Of a stretch of 64,000 nucleotides of DNA, positions 17,010 through 25,204 are shown piece after piece. The first letter of the stretch is position 1; every line of letters begins with the position of its first letter. This stretch comes from an uncultured Candidatus Melainabacteria bacterium (GTDB lineage: Bacteria > Cyanobacteriota > Vampirovibrionia > Gastranaerophilales > Gastranaerophilaceae). The position numbers were made by a program, and so were the translations under genes. Below the pieces are notes generated by a model that was not told the origin of the DNA, did no database searches, and saw only the letters and a program-made list of their open reading frames with translations. The stretch is taken from NCBI GenBank assembly GCA_949927415.1, contig CATLFB010000002.1:1-64000 (forward strand). Direction: 5' to 3'.

Positions 17010-17249
17010 ATGAATCTTAAAAAACTTGGCGACTGCTATTCTGAAGCACTCGAAATAAGCGATTTAATTGAAATCCTTATTACATATCTCGAATATTATC
17101 AGGATGAGGACCAAAAAATTGCAAAACTAACCGGATTTTCAAAGATGATACATGCCAAGAATGAAGAACTTTTGGCAAATATTGATGATATATTTTCAGA
17201 CGAGAGTTTCAAAACAAACAGCCGTCCTCAAGAGAATGAAGACGGCTGA
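17010..17249 (+). CDS. small unknown protein partnered with the HTH regulator
   Basis: The 79-residue acidic protein begins MNLKKLGDCYSEALEISD and is predicted helical (DLIEILITYLEYYQDEDQK). It has no recognised domain. It is the plus-strand member of a divergent pair with HTH copy 2, behind a good promoter and operator and an AAGGA site. The end of the gene contains the fabF terminator hairpin. A regulator plus small-protein pair could be a toxin-antitoxin or stress module, but nothing proves that. Confidence 0.7.
   Translation: MNLKKLGDCYSEALEISDLIEILITYLEYYQDEDQKIAKLTGFSKMIHAKNEELLANIDDIFSDESFKTNSRPQENEDG
17220..17247 (-). terminator. fabF terminator, inside the 3' end of the convergent gene
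   Basis: AGCCGTC and GACGGCT flank a 14-nt loop. On the minus strand a TTTGTTTTG tail follows. The hairpin lies within the last codons of the 79-residue gene. Confidence 0.6.
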
Positions 17250-17268
17250 TAGAACATTTAATATGTAA

Positions 17269-18522
17269 TTATTTAACTTCTTTGATAATAATTGAAGCGT
17301 TTTGTCCGCCAAAACCGAAAGAGTTTGACAAAGCGGCATGGATTTGAGCTTTTCTTGCTTTATGCGGAACATAATCAAGGTCTGCAACTTTTTCATCCTG
17401 ATTGTCAAGATTGATAGTTGGAGGAACAATGCCTTCGTTAATAGCTTTAACACAGGCGATACATTCAACAGCGCCGGTTGCGCCCAGAAGGTGTCCGTGC
17501 ATAGATTTGGTTGAAGAAACCATCAAATCCGGATTTTGTTTTCTGTCGCCAAAGACATTTGCAATTGCGTTTGATTCGGCAACATCGCCAAGGCCTGTGC
17601 TTGTACCGTGAGCGTTAATGTATTGGACATCTGTCGGCTTCATCTGAGCATCTTCCAGAGCAAATTTCATTGCATGGATTGCGCCCTGACCTTCCGGATC
17701 CGGAGCAACAACGTCATAAGCATCGCCTGTCTGGCCATAGCCGACAACTTCTGCGTAAATTTTTGCACCGCGTTTTTTAGCATGTTCATATTCTTCTAAA
17801 ACAAGAACACCGGCGCCTTCGCTCATAACAAAACCGTCGCGGTCAACATCCCATGGACGTGATGCTTTTTGAGGCTCATCATTGCGTTTTGATAGTGTTC
17901 TGGCGCTTGAAAACGCTCCGATACCAACATCGCAGATTGTTGCTTCGCAGCCGCCTGCTACCATAATATCAGCATCACCGTATTGGATTGAACGGAAAGC
18001 GTCACCAACTGTATGCGTACCTGTTGCGCATGCCGAAACTACAACTTTATTGACACCTTTAAAGCCGTATTTCATTGAAATTCTGCCGGATGCCATGTTT
18101 ACAATCATCATAGGAATTGTAAACGGAGAGCATTTGTTCGGGCCTTTTTCAAGAATTCTTACATGGTTGTCTTCAAACGTTCTGAAACCGCCTGCTGCAG
18201 CACTTACAATAACACCGATTTTGTACGGGTCAACATCTTTGACTTCTTCCAATTTGGCGTCTTTTACGGCCTCATCAGCCGCAATCATTGCAAACTGAAT
18301 GAATCTGTCCATTTTTTTAGCTTCTTTTGGGTCAAGATATTCTTCAGGGTTGAAATTTTTAATTTCGCCCGAAATTTTTACGACATGTTTTGAAACATCT
18401 ATTGATTCTGATGTTGAAATACCGCTTTTACCTTCAACAAGACTGTTCCAAAATTTATCAGTACCCACACCGAATGGAGTTACCGCACCAAGTCCTGTTA
18501 TTACAACTCTTCTTTTAGCCAT
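17269..18522 (-). CDS. fabF: 3-oxoacyl-[acyl carrier protein] synthase II
   Basis: The 417-residue protein has the Cys-His-His site of elongating ketosynthases: VVSACATGTHTVGDA, INAHGTSTGLGD and SSTKSMHGHLLGATGAVE. It condenses malonyl-ACP with acyl-ACP during fatty acid elongation. It is the last gene of the minus-strand fab cluster, about 200 bases after acpP. An AGAG-type site precedes the ATG. Length and ends match FabF from other bacteria. Confidence 0.97.
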   Translation of the reverse strand: MAKRRVVITGLGAVTPFGVGTDKFWNSLVEGKSGISTSESIDVSKHVVKISGEIKNFNPEEYLDPKEAKKMDRFIQFAMIAADEAVKDAKLEEVKDVDPYKIGVIVSAAAGGFRTFEDNHVRILEKGPNKCSPFTIPMMIVNMASGRISMKYGFKGVNKVVVSACATGTHTVGDAFRSIQYGDADIMVAGGCEATICDVGIGAFSSARTLSKRNDEPQKASRPWDVDRDGFVMSEGAGVLVLEEYEHAKKRGAKIYAEVVGYGQTGDAYDVVAPDPEGQGAIHAMKFALEDAQMKPTDVQYINAHGTSTGLGDVAESNAIANVFGDRKQNPDLMVSSTKSMHGHLLGATGAVECIACVKAINEGIVPPTINLDNQDEKVADLDYVPHKARKAQIHAALSNSFGFGGQNASIIIKEVK

Positions 18523-18724
18523 CTCTTTACCTTTTACAATTACTATTACCGATTACTGCCAGCTAACAATAATCTTTTTCTGATATCCGCTATTTATAAA
18601 AAAAGAATATACAGATTTAGAAAACTTTTTTAAAATATACGAGGGGAAAATTAATATTCAATTTTCGCCCTCGCAAATCTTTAATTTCGCTCTGCAACAC
18701 TGCGCAAAGCAATTATCACATCAA

Positions 18725-18955
18725 TTATTTGTGAGAATCGATGTAGTTAACAGCGTCTTGAACTGTTTGGATTTTTTCAGCTTCTTCATCAGGAATTTCG
18801 CATCCGAATTCTTCTTCGAAAGCCATAACCAATTCAACTGTATCTAAAGAATCAGCACCAAGGTCAGCTGTGAAGCTTGCTTCCGGAGTAACAAGAGCTT
18901 CATCAACGCTCAACTGATCTACTACAACTTTTTTTACTTTTTCTAATGTACTCAT
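18725..18955 (-). CDS. acpP: acyl carrier protein
   Basis: The 76-residue acidic protein has the phosphopantetheine site [18 protein letters not shown], with Ser in DSL. It carries acyl chains as thioesters for FabD, FabH, FabF, FabG and PlsX, all encoded here. A GAGGAAAAA site precedes the ATG. It lies between fabG and fabF in the standard order. Confidence 0.98.
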   Translation of the reverse strand: MSTLEKVKKVVVDQLSVDEALVTPEASFTADLGADSLDTVELVMAFEEEFGCEIPDEEAEKIQTVQDAVNYIDSHK

Positions 18956-19103
18956 CTTTTTTTCCTCATAAATTATTGTATTACTACTTTTTAGAAATTT
19001 CGCTCTCGCGTCTACTACATTATAGTCGGCACAAGATTTTTTTGCAAGAAATTTACAATTTGTCGCACAGATTGTTAAAAATCTTTACTTTTTGCGGGTA
19101 TGA

Positions 19104-19835
19104 TTAAATCATCAAACCGCCGGCAACTTCGATAGCCTGACCTGTTACGTATTCTGTATCGAGGGCTAAGAATTTAACAACTTTTGCGATATCTTCAGGT
19201 GTGCCGAGTCTCTTCATCGGAATTGCTTTCAAGTATTCATCGATGTTAGGCAATTCTGCTGTCATTGCTGTTTGGATGAAGCCCGGGCAAACTGCGTTTA
19301 CGCGGATATTTCTTGAGCCGAATTCTTTTGCAAGAGTTTGAGTAAAGCCGATCAGACCTGCTTTCGAAGCTGAGTAGTTTGCCTGACCTGCGTTTCCGTG
19401 GCGGCCTACGATGCTTGACATGTTGATGATTGAACCTTGACGGGCTTTTGACATGTGTTTGATTACGGCATGAGTTACGCAATATGCTGAAGTCAGGTTA
19501 ATTTTGATAACTCTTTCCCACTGTTCCATATCCATTCTTAAGAACAAACCGTCTTTTGTAATACCGGCATTGTTAAGCAGGATATCGATTTTGCCGTGTT
19601 CTTTAATCATTGCATCAACTGCTGCCTGAACCTGTTCATCGTTTGAAACATCAAACTGATAAAAGGATGAGTTAACGCCGCAAGCTTTGATTTCGTCAAG
19701 AGCCGGCTGAGCTTTTTCAGCGTCGCAAATATCATTGATAATAATGTCGCAGCCTGCTTTTGCAAGTTCCAATGCGCAAGCCAAACCAATACCGCGTGAG
19801 CCGCCTGTAATTAAAGCGATTTTTCTTTCTGTCAT
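19104..19835 (-). CDS. fabG: 3-oxoacyl-[acyl carrier protein] reductase
   Basis: The 243-residue short-chain dehydrogenase has the NADPH motif TGGSRGIGLACA near residue 10, NNAGITKDG, the catalytic Ser in INMSSIVG and Tyr-x3-Lys in YSASKAG. It reduces 3-oxoacyl-ACP after each condensation. An AGGAG site precedes the ATG. It sits between a small unknown gene and acpP in the fab cluster. Confidence 0.96.
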   Translation of the reverse strand: MTERKIALITGGSRGIGLACALELAKAGCDIIINDICDAEKAQPALDEIKACGVNSSFYQFDVSNDEQVQAAVDAMIKEHGKIDILLNNAGITKDGLFLRMDMEQWERVIKINLTSAYCVTHAVIKHMSKARQGSIINMSSIVGRHGNAGQANYSASKAGLIGFTQTLAKEFGSRNIRVNAVCPGFIQTAMTAELPNIDEYLKAIPMKRLGTPEDIAKVVKFLALDTEYVTGQAIEVAGGLMI

Positions 19836-19916
19836 TAATTTTCTCCTTATTTTACTATCAGAACCGCAGTTCCGACCTACATTTCTTTCCTGCCGGAGTA
19901 GTTTCCGGCGTTTTGT

Positions 19917-20156
19917 TTATTTTGTTTTTGAGAAAATATTCTTCAAATTTGAAAACCATCTTGAACATTTTTCACCGAATGATTCTCTTGTCATTTTGTC
20001 TAAATATTTTCTCACATCTTCCATTTTCAAAACTCTGCCTTCATACAGATAAATATTTCGAGGCGCCAAATCCGGATGTTTTTGATAGAATTCTTTGCTG
20101 TTATAATAATCTGTTTTATTGAAAGTTTTAAACAAAGATGTTTTAAAAATTTTCAT
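19917..20156 (-). CDS. small basic unknown protein inside the fab operon
   Basis: The 79-residue protein (MKIFKTSLFKTFNKTDYYNS...) is basic and has no recognised domain, signal or membrane segment. Its ATG follows the fabD stop codon directly (TAG-ATG), so it is very probably translated by coupling with fabD. fabG follows about 80 bases later. The segment HPDLAPRNIYLYEGRVLKMEDVRKYLDK is the most structured-looking part and includes a helix. This gene is not part of the classical fab cluster; its role is unknown. Confidence 0.65.
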   Translation of the reverse strand: MKIFKTSLFKTFNKTDYYNSKEFYQKHPDLAPRNIYLYEGRVLKMEDVRKYLDKMTRESFGEKCSRWFSNLKNIFSKTK

Positions 20157-21107
20157 CTATACTAATGCCAATTCTTCTTTCAGAGCCGCAACTGTTGAAT
20201 CAAGAGTTGCTTTGTCAAAAATATTGAAAACTTTAGCTTCCGGCGCAATTTTTTTATTCAATCCGGCAAGAACTTTTCCCGGCCCGATTTCGACAAAAAT
20301 TTCAACACCGTTTGCCGCCATTTTTTCAATAGTTTGAGTCCAGTAGACTGATGAATAAATTTGTTTCGGCATTTTTTCTCTGAAATCTTCGCTATTCAAA
20401 GTTTCAGAAGCGTCAACGTTTGTCACAACAGGAATTGAAGCATTGTTCAATTCAAGGTCTTTAACAAAGTTTTCGAATTCATGACCAGCTTTTTCCATAA
20501 ATTTAGAGTGGAAAGCGCCTGAAACCGGCAGAGGAACAACACGTCTTACGCCGTTTGCAAGCAAATAATCCGATGCCGCTTTAACAGCAGTTTCATCGCC
20601 TGTCAGAACGACTTGAGCGGGCGAATTGTAGTTTGCAACATCAACGTAACCGGCTTTTGAACCTTCCAGAAGGCCTGCTTTCAAAACTTCTTCCGATGCA
20701 TTCAAAACAGCTGCCATAGCGCCTCCCGTTGCACTTGCAGCCATCAAGTCCGCGCGTTTCTGGATTGCTTTAAGAGTATTTTCTAAAGACATAACGCCTG
20801 AAGCGTACATCGCGCAATATTCACCCAAGCTGTGGCCTGCAACGTAATCCGCTTTGATATCGCATTGAGATTTCAAGCTTTCTAAAGCCGCGATTGACAT
20901 TGTAACAATTGAAGGCTGCGTGTTAACAGTTTGTTTCAAATTATCTTCCGGCCCTTCGAAACACATTGTCGTAATTTCTTTTCCTAAAACTTTATCTGCC
21001 GTATCAAAAACATTTTTTGCAGATTCGAAATTATCATACAAATCTTTTCCCATACCAACGGATTGCGAACCCTGACCCGGAAAAAGAAACGCTATTTTCT
21101 TACTCAT
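20157..21107 (-). CDS. fabD: malonyl CoA-acyl carrier protein transacylase
   Basis: The 316-residue protein starts IAFLFPGQGSQSVGMGKDL and has the nucleophile elbow AGHSLGEYCA, with the catalytic His in VSGAFHSKFM. It loads malonyl groups from CoA to ACP. It lies between the thioredoxin gene and the small basic gene; its stop touches the next ATG. The family call is secure. Confidence 0.96.
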   Translation of the reverse strand: MSKKIAFLFPGQGSQSVGMGKDLYDNFESAKNVFDTADKVLGKEITTMCFEGPEDNLKQTVNTQPSIVTMSIAALESLKSQCDIKADYVAGHSLGEYCAMYASGVMSLENTLKAIQKRADLMAASATGGAMAAVLNASEEVLKAGLLEGSKAGYVDVANYNSPAQVVLTGDETAVKAASDYLLANGVRRVVPLPVSGAFHSKFMEKAGHEFENFVKDLELNNASIPVVTNVDASETLNSEDFREKMPKQIYSSVYWTQTIEKMAANGVEIFVEIGPGKVLAGLNKKIAPEAKVFNIFDKATLDSTVAALKEELALV

Positions 21108-21201
21108 AATATATCCCTCTCAAAGTATAACTTCCTGTGCTAATTATATTACAAAAACGCCAAAAGTAAATATATTAAAAAGGTTGGATAAACTTCCAAC
21201 C

Positions 21202-21498
21202 CTAAATATATTTCATCAAAACATTCATCAAATCTTCTTTACTGCGAAGGCCGCTGAAACGGTTGACTTCTTTTCCGTTTTTAAATACCAAAAATGTCGG
21301 AAAAGAGTTGACGCCATGTTTTTTCGCAAGTTCAGCATCATCGTCTATATTTACCTGCCCGATCCAAACTTTATCCATCTGTTCCAGTTCAGGCTCCTGT
21401 TTTTTGCAGAACCCGCACCAGTCTGCAAAAAATTCCACAAGCTTTAAACCGTTCTTTGTTTCAGTATCAAAATTATCTTTTGTGAGTTTTGTTATCAT
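21202..21498 (-). CDS. thioredoxin-like protein
   Basis: The 98-residue protein is a thioredoxin fold with the active site WCGFCKKQEPEL, followed by the cis-Pro region GVNSFPTFLVFKNGK. The usual WCGPC has become WCGFC, which should alter redox potential or partner choice. There is no signal peptide, so it acts in the cytoplasm. It lies between fabH and fabD on the same strand, so it may keep ketosynthase thiols reduced; that is a guess from location. A ribosome site GGAGG is present. Confidence 0.9.
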   Translation of the reverse strand: MITKLTKDNFDTETKNGLKLVEFFADWCGFCKKQEPELEQMDKVWIGQVNIDDDAELAKKHGVNSFPTFLVFKNGKEVNRFSGLRSKEDLMNVLMKYI

Positions 21499-21566
21499 AA
21501 AAAATTTCCTCCCAAAATTAATTTAGGAGGAAATAAAAATTTTTTCATCAGATTTTACGGCTAAAT

Positions 21567-22577
21567 CTAGCAAATACCTTCACGAAGTCTGACAATTGCC
21601 CCGCCCCATGTCATACCTGCGCCAAAACCGCAAAGAATTGCAGTTGAGCCAAGTTTAACGTTTCCTTTTTCAACGCTTTCTGCAAGCGCAATCGGAATTG
21701 ATGCGGCTGATGTGTTTCCGTAGTATTTGATATTTGTTACGACTTTTTCATCAGAATATCCGAGGCGCTCCTGAACTGCCTGAATGATTCTGATATTTGC
21801 CTGGTGCGGAATTAAGTAGTCAACATCTTCTGCTTTCATACCGGCGTTTTCAAGAAGTTCTTCAACGTAATGCGGAAGAATTTTCGCAACAAATGTGTAA
21901 ACCCCGCGGCCGTTCATTCTGATTCCTTTTGGTTTTTCTTCGTAAGGTTCAACCAACGGGCAGTTTTTGCCGTCAAAAGAAAGTTCAATCAAATTGCCGT
22001 AATTGCCGTCAGCTTTGATATCAATTGCGATGATGTCGTCAATGCCGTCTTCGGATTGAGTGACAACCATTGCACCAGCGCCGTCGCCAAACAGGATTGA
22101 AGTTCCTCTGTCTGTCCAGTCTACAAGTCTGGAGTTGTTATCGGTTGCAACCAGAAGAATATTTTTATACATGCCTGATGCGATATAGGCTTTTGCAATA
22201 CTCATAGCATAAATCAGACCTGAGCATGCTGCTGTAATATCGAATGCGGGAATTTGTCTTTTGATGCCAAGTCTTTCGTGAATGTGGCATGCGATTGCAG
22301 GGTACAAATCCGGCGGCGCAGATGAAGCCGCAATTATTAAGTCGATTTCTTCAGGGTCGATTCCTGATTTTTCAATGGCTTTTTTAGATGCGTCAAATCC
22401 AAGGTCTATTGCGTTTTCGTTGCCTGAAACCACGCGGCGTTCTTTAATACCTGTTCTTGTATAAATCCATTCGTCCGAAGTTTCGTACAATTTTGTTAAA
22501 TCATCGTTTGTCACAACTGTTTCGGGTAAACTGTATCCAACACCCGCTATTCTCAGCGGAATCAATTTTTCTGACAT
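21567..22577 (-). CDS. fabH: 3-oxoacyl-[acyl carrier protein] synthase III
   Basis: The 336-residue protein has the Cys-His-Asn triad of FabH: FDITAACSGLIYAMS, LIPHQANIRII and YYGNTSAASIPIA. It starts fatty acid synthesis by condensing acetyl-CoA with malonyl-ACP. It follows plsX by 3 bases, so the two are coupled. The GFGAGMTWGG end is also typical. Confidence 0.97.
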   Translation of the reverse strand: MSEKLIPLRIAGVGYSLPETVVTNDDLTKLYETSDEWIYTRTGIKERRVVSGNENAIDLGFDASKKAIEKSGIDPEEIDLIIAASSAPPDLYPAIACHIHERLGIKRQIPAFDITAACSGLIYAMSIAKAYIASGMYKNILLVATDNNSRLVDWTDRGTSILFGDGAGAMVVTQSEDGIDDIIAIDIKADGNYGNLIELSFDGKNCPLVEPYEEKPKGIRMNGRGVYTFVAKILPHYVEELLENAGMKAEDVDYLIPHQANIRIIQAVQERLGYSDEKVVTNIKYYGNTSAASIPIALAESVEKGNVKLGSTAILCGFGAGMTWGGAIVRLREGIC

Positions 22578-22580
22578 TAA

Positions 22581-23639
22581 TTATTCCTCATAAAATTTTG
22601 CTATTTTTTCGTTTATGCCGGTTTCAACAGCATTTTTGGCAACGCGAACCGCGTTTTTGATTGCGTACGCCTTACTGCGTCCATGCGAAATTACGGTAAT
22701 ACCTTTTACGCCAAGCAACAATGCGCCGCCGAATTCTTCATAGTTAATTTTTGTATAAATTCTTTTCATGAACGGTTTTGCCAAAAGTCCGATTATTTTA
22801 CCGGCCAAATCAGATTTGAATTCTTGTTTCAACATTCTGAAAAGCATTTGTGAAGTGCCTTCTGTTACTTTTAATGCAACGTTTCCGACAAAACCGTCGC
22901 ATACTACAACATCGCAAACGCTCAGGAAAATTTCTTTACCTTCAATGTTACCGACAAAGTTGATTTTTTCCTGTTCCTGTTCAAGAAGTTTGTAAGTTGC
23001 CTGAGCAAGTTCGTTACCTTTACCGGCTTCTTCACCGATGTTCAAAACGCCGACTCTCGGGTGTTCAATTCCAAGAACGTTTTTAGAGAAGGTTGCACCC
23101 ATGATTGCGAACTGATGTAACATTTCAGGCGTACAATTGCTGTTTGCGCCGCCGTCAATAACTACAATCGGCTGCTTGATAGTCGGAAGGGTAACTGCGA
23201 TTGCAGGTCTGTCGATTCCGGGAATTCTGCCGAGTCCGAACAAGCTTGATGCCATTGCAGCACCGGTTGAACCGGCCGCAACTACTGCGTCGGAACTTCC
23301 TTGTGCAACTGCGTCAACTGCAAGAACAATGGAGGATTTTTTCTTTTTACGAATAGCCTGACCCGGAGCTTCGCCCATTTCAATAACTTCTGAGGCATGG
23401 GTAATTTTGATATCAAGCTTAGAGGTGTCGATTTTTATTCGATATTTAGCGGCTCCGCCTTTGCCCATATCAGTCATGAAACCTTCATGGGAAATTTTGT
23501 CCAGTTCCTGTTCGATACGGTCTTGTTTTCCGACCAGTTCAATAGGAACGCCGTATTCTTTAGCCGCCCAAACAGCGCCGGCTACAATCTCATGCGGAGC
23601 ATGGTCCCCGCCCATTGCGTCAATTGCTATTCTTGTCAT
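22581..23639 (-). CDS. plsX: phosphate acyltransferase PlsX
   Basis: The 352-residue protein begins RIAIDAMGGDHAP and contains AAGSTGAAMASSLF and VVCDGFVGNVALK, all family hallmarks. PlsX converts acyl-ACP to acyl phosphate for PlsY in phospholipid synthesis. The order yceD-rpmF-plsX-fabH is conserved in many bacteria. An R2 repeat lies between rpmF and plsX. The C-terminus (INEKIAKFYEE) ends three bases from fabH. Confidence 0.97.
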   Translation of the reverse strand: MTRIAIDAMGGDHAPHEIVAGAVWAAKEYGVPIELVGKQDRIEQELDKISHEGFMTDMGKGGAAKYRIKIDTSKLDIKITHASEVIEMGEAPGQAIRKKKKSSIVLAVDAVAQGSSDAVVAAGSTGAAMASSLFGLGRIPGIDRPAIAVTLPTIKQPIVVIDGGANSNCTPEMLHQFAIMGATFSKNVLGIEHPRVGVLNIGEEAGKGNELAQATYKLLEQEQEKINFVGNIEGKEIFLSVCDVVVCDGFVGNVALKVTEGTSQMLFRMLKQEFKSDLAGKIIGLLAKPFMKRIYTKINYEEFGGALLLGVKGITVISHGRSKAYAIKNAVRVAKNAVETGINEKIAKFYEE

Positions 23640-23661
23640 ATTATCCCTCTCCGTTATCTTA

Positions 23662-23770
23662 GTGAAAGGTGAAAAGTGAAAGGTGAAAAGTCAACTTCGC
23701 GGCTCAAGCCGGAAAACAACCTGAGCAAGTGCGCTGATAACTTCTTTTCACTTAGATTTTCACTTTTCAC
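23662..23770. repeat. R2 repeat, diverged or short copy
   Basis: Inverted ends gtgaaaggtgaaaagtgaaagg and a matching tttcactt...cacttttcac face each other over about 110 bases. The interior differs from other R2 copies. It lies between rpmF and plsX. Confidence 0.6.
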
Positions 23771-23803
23771 AATCAAACTTAATGCAGACGTTGTTTCGTC
23801 TTA

Positions 23804-24130
23804 CTATTCAGCTTTTTCTTCCGCTTCAGTTGTTTCTTCAGCCTTAACTTCTTCTGCTTTCGGCTCTTCAACTTTTACTTCTTCAGCTTTTTCTGCTTTT
23901 TTAGAAGCTTTTTTAGCCGGTTTCTTTTCTTCAACAGCCGGAGTTTCTTCAACTCTGTCTTTCAAGCTTACCGGTTTGCCTTTGTAAGTGCCGCAAGCTG
24001 TGCAAACTGTGTGAGTCAACACTGTTTCGCCGCAGTTAGGGCATTTTGTTGTTGCAGGCTTTGTTGCCTTCCAGTTGCTTCTTCTTTTGCCTTGTGCGGA
24101 ATGTCCTGTTCTTTTCTTAGGTACTGCCAT
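23804..24130 (-). CDS. rpmF: ribosomal protein bL32 with a long charged C-terminal tail
   Basis: The first 57 or so residues are a standard bL32: MAVPKKRTGHSAQGKRRSNW and a zinc ribbon CPNCGETVLTHTVCTACGTYKG. They are followed by about 50 residues rich in Lys, Glu and Ala with repeats such as VEEPKAEEVKAEE. Usual bL32 stops near residue 60, so the protein is almost double length. The tail should lie on the ribosome surface near the peptidyl transferase side of the 50S subunit. It follows yceD in the usual order. Confidence 0.93.
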   Translation of the reverse strand: MAVPKKRTGHSAQGKRRSNWKATKPATTKCPNCGETVLTHTVCTACGTYKGKPVSLKDRVEETPAVEEKKPAKKASKKAEKAEEVKVEEPKAEEVKAEETTEAEEKAE

Positions 24131-24227
24131 TTTTCTTTTTCCTTTTTATTTTTACTACTACTTATATTTCTTTTTTCCTTGTCCGAAGAACGGAAAAGGC
24201 GGCACGTGGTGCCGTTTTCGGGGAAAT

Positions 24228-24716
24228 TTATCCGTTTTCGATTTTTATGTTTTTAAATACATCCAATCGAGGGTCGGACAAATCTTCTTCTTTTGTGAAG
24301 TTGTCCCCATTACAATTTATACCACAAACTTTTTTATTTGGTAAATTTAATATTACAGATTGATACAATAAGTCATAAATATCGATTTCGTCTTCTCCGT
24401 TCAAATCTGTTATAAACTGGCCGTCTTTGAGTTCGGTTTCCTGCCCGTATTCATCCATCAGCGCGTTTTTCGCGTACATTTCATCTATTTGAAAATCCAG
24501 ATTGTAATCAAATTCTTTCAGGCACAAATCGCATTCCAGCTTAACAATTCCCTTAACATTTCCGCTGACTTCTATAAAATCGCCGAGTGATTTCAGTTCC
24601 AAATCGGCCGAAATCGGCTCATCTGAAATTATCCCGTCAATTTTGTCTTCAAAATGACAGTGAAATATTTTATTTGGAGAATTTTCTATTTCGTCGATTA
24701 GTATTTTATGATTCAT
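24228..24716 (-). CDS. yceD: YceD/DUF177 family protein
   Basis: The 162-residue protein has the DUF177 pattern: a central VSGNVKGIVKLECDLCLKEFDY with CxxC, and an acidic later part ending DPRLDVFKN. The family sits upstream of rpmF in most bacteria and is linked to 23S rRNA accumulation. The start at 24716 (MNHKILIDEIENS) is preferred; the frame opens 14 codons earlier, but that would overlap the upstream gene. rpmF follows after about 100 bases. Confidence 0.88.
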   Translation of the reverse strand: MNHKILIDEIENSPNKIFHCHFEDKIDGIISDEPISADLELKSLGDFIEVSGNVKGIVKLECDLCLKEFDYNLDFQIDEMYAKNALMDEYGQETELKDGQFITDLNGEDEIDIYDLLYQSVILNLPNKKVCGINCNGDNFTKEEDLSDPRLDVFKNIKIENG

Positions 24717-24729
24717 GACAAAACCTGTA

Positions 24730-24978
24730 TTACATATATTGTTCTTCTTGCAGGGCAAGAGAAGCTATCTGGTTAGAGATAAAGCAGACTTTTTTCAAAG
24801 GGCCTGCGGTTTCTCTTTCGATGAAAAGCGGCGTCGGGTTTTTCATTGCCTGCTTGAATTCTTCATACATTTTTTCCGGTTCTTCAACATAAAGCACCAG
24901 AGGCGCTGTTGAACCTTTCAAAAACACCAGAACTGATGTTCTTTTTTTAATATTTTGTGCGTTAAACTGTTGAGCCAT
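24730..24978 (-). CDS. uncharacterised 82-residue protein upstream of yceD
   Basis: The short protein begins MAQQFNAQNIKKRTSVLVFLKG and has an alternating strand-helix pattern (LVLYVEEPEKMYEEFKQAMKNPTPLFIE). No family was recognised. An AGGAG site precedes the ATG, and it ends 13 bases before the yceD start, so it is the first gene of the yceD-rpmF-plsX-fab run. A single small alpha/beta domain is plausible. Confidence 0.65.
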   Translation of the reverse strand: MAQQFNAQNIKKRTSVLVFLKGSTAPLVLYVEEPEKMYEEFKQAMKNPTPLFIERETAGPLKKVCFISNQIASLALQEEQYM

Positions 24979-25137
24979 ATCTTACTCCTATATTAATATC
25001 TTAAATCAGATTATAGTATAAAAAACTGTTTTTTGCAAAGAATTTCGCACCCGACAAATTTTGCGGACAGAAACAGAAATTCTGCGGCTTTTATTTTTAT
25101 TGCAGTATTAGCGCCCTGCACAACTTCAAAAAAACAG

Positions 25138-25176
25138 AAATCCCGGCTTATAAAAAATACAAACCGGGATTTTTGA
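25138..25176 (-). terminator. tpiA terminator
   Basis: AAATCCCGG and CCGGGATTT flank an AT-rich loop. T-rich sequence follows on the minus strand as well as the plus. Confidence 0.75.
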
Positions 25177-25204
25177 TTTATTGAATTATTAATTACTGGA
25201 AAAA

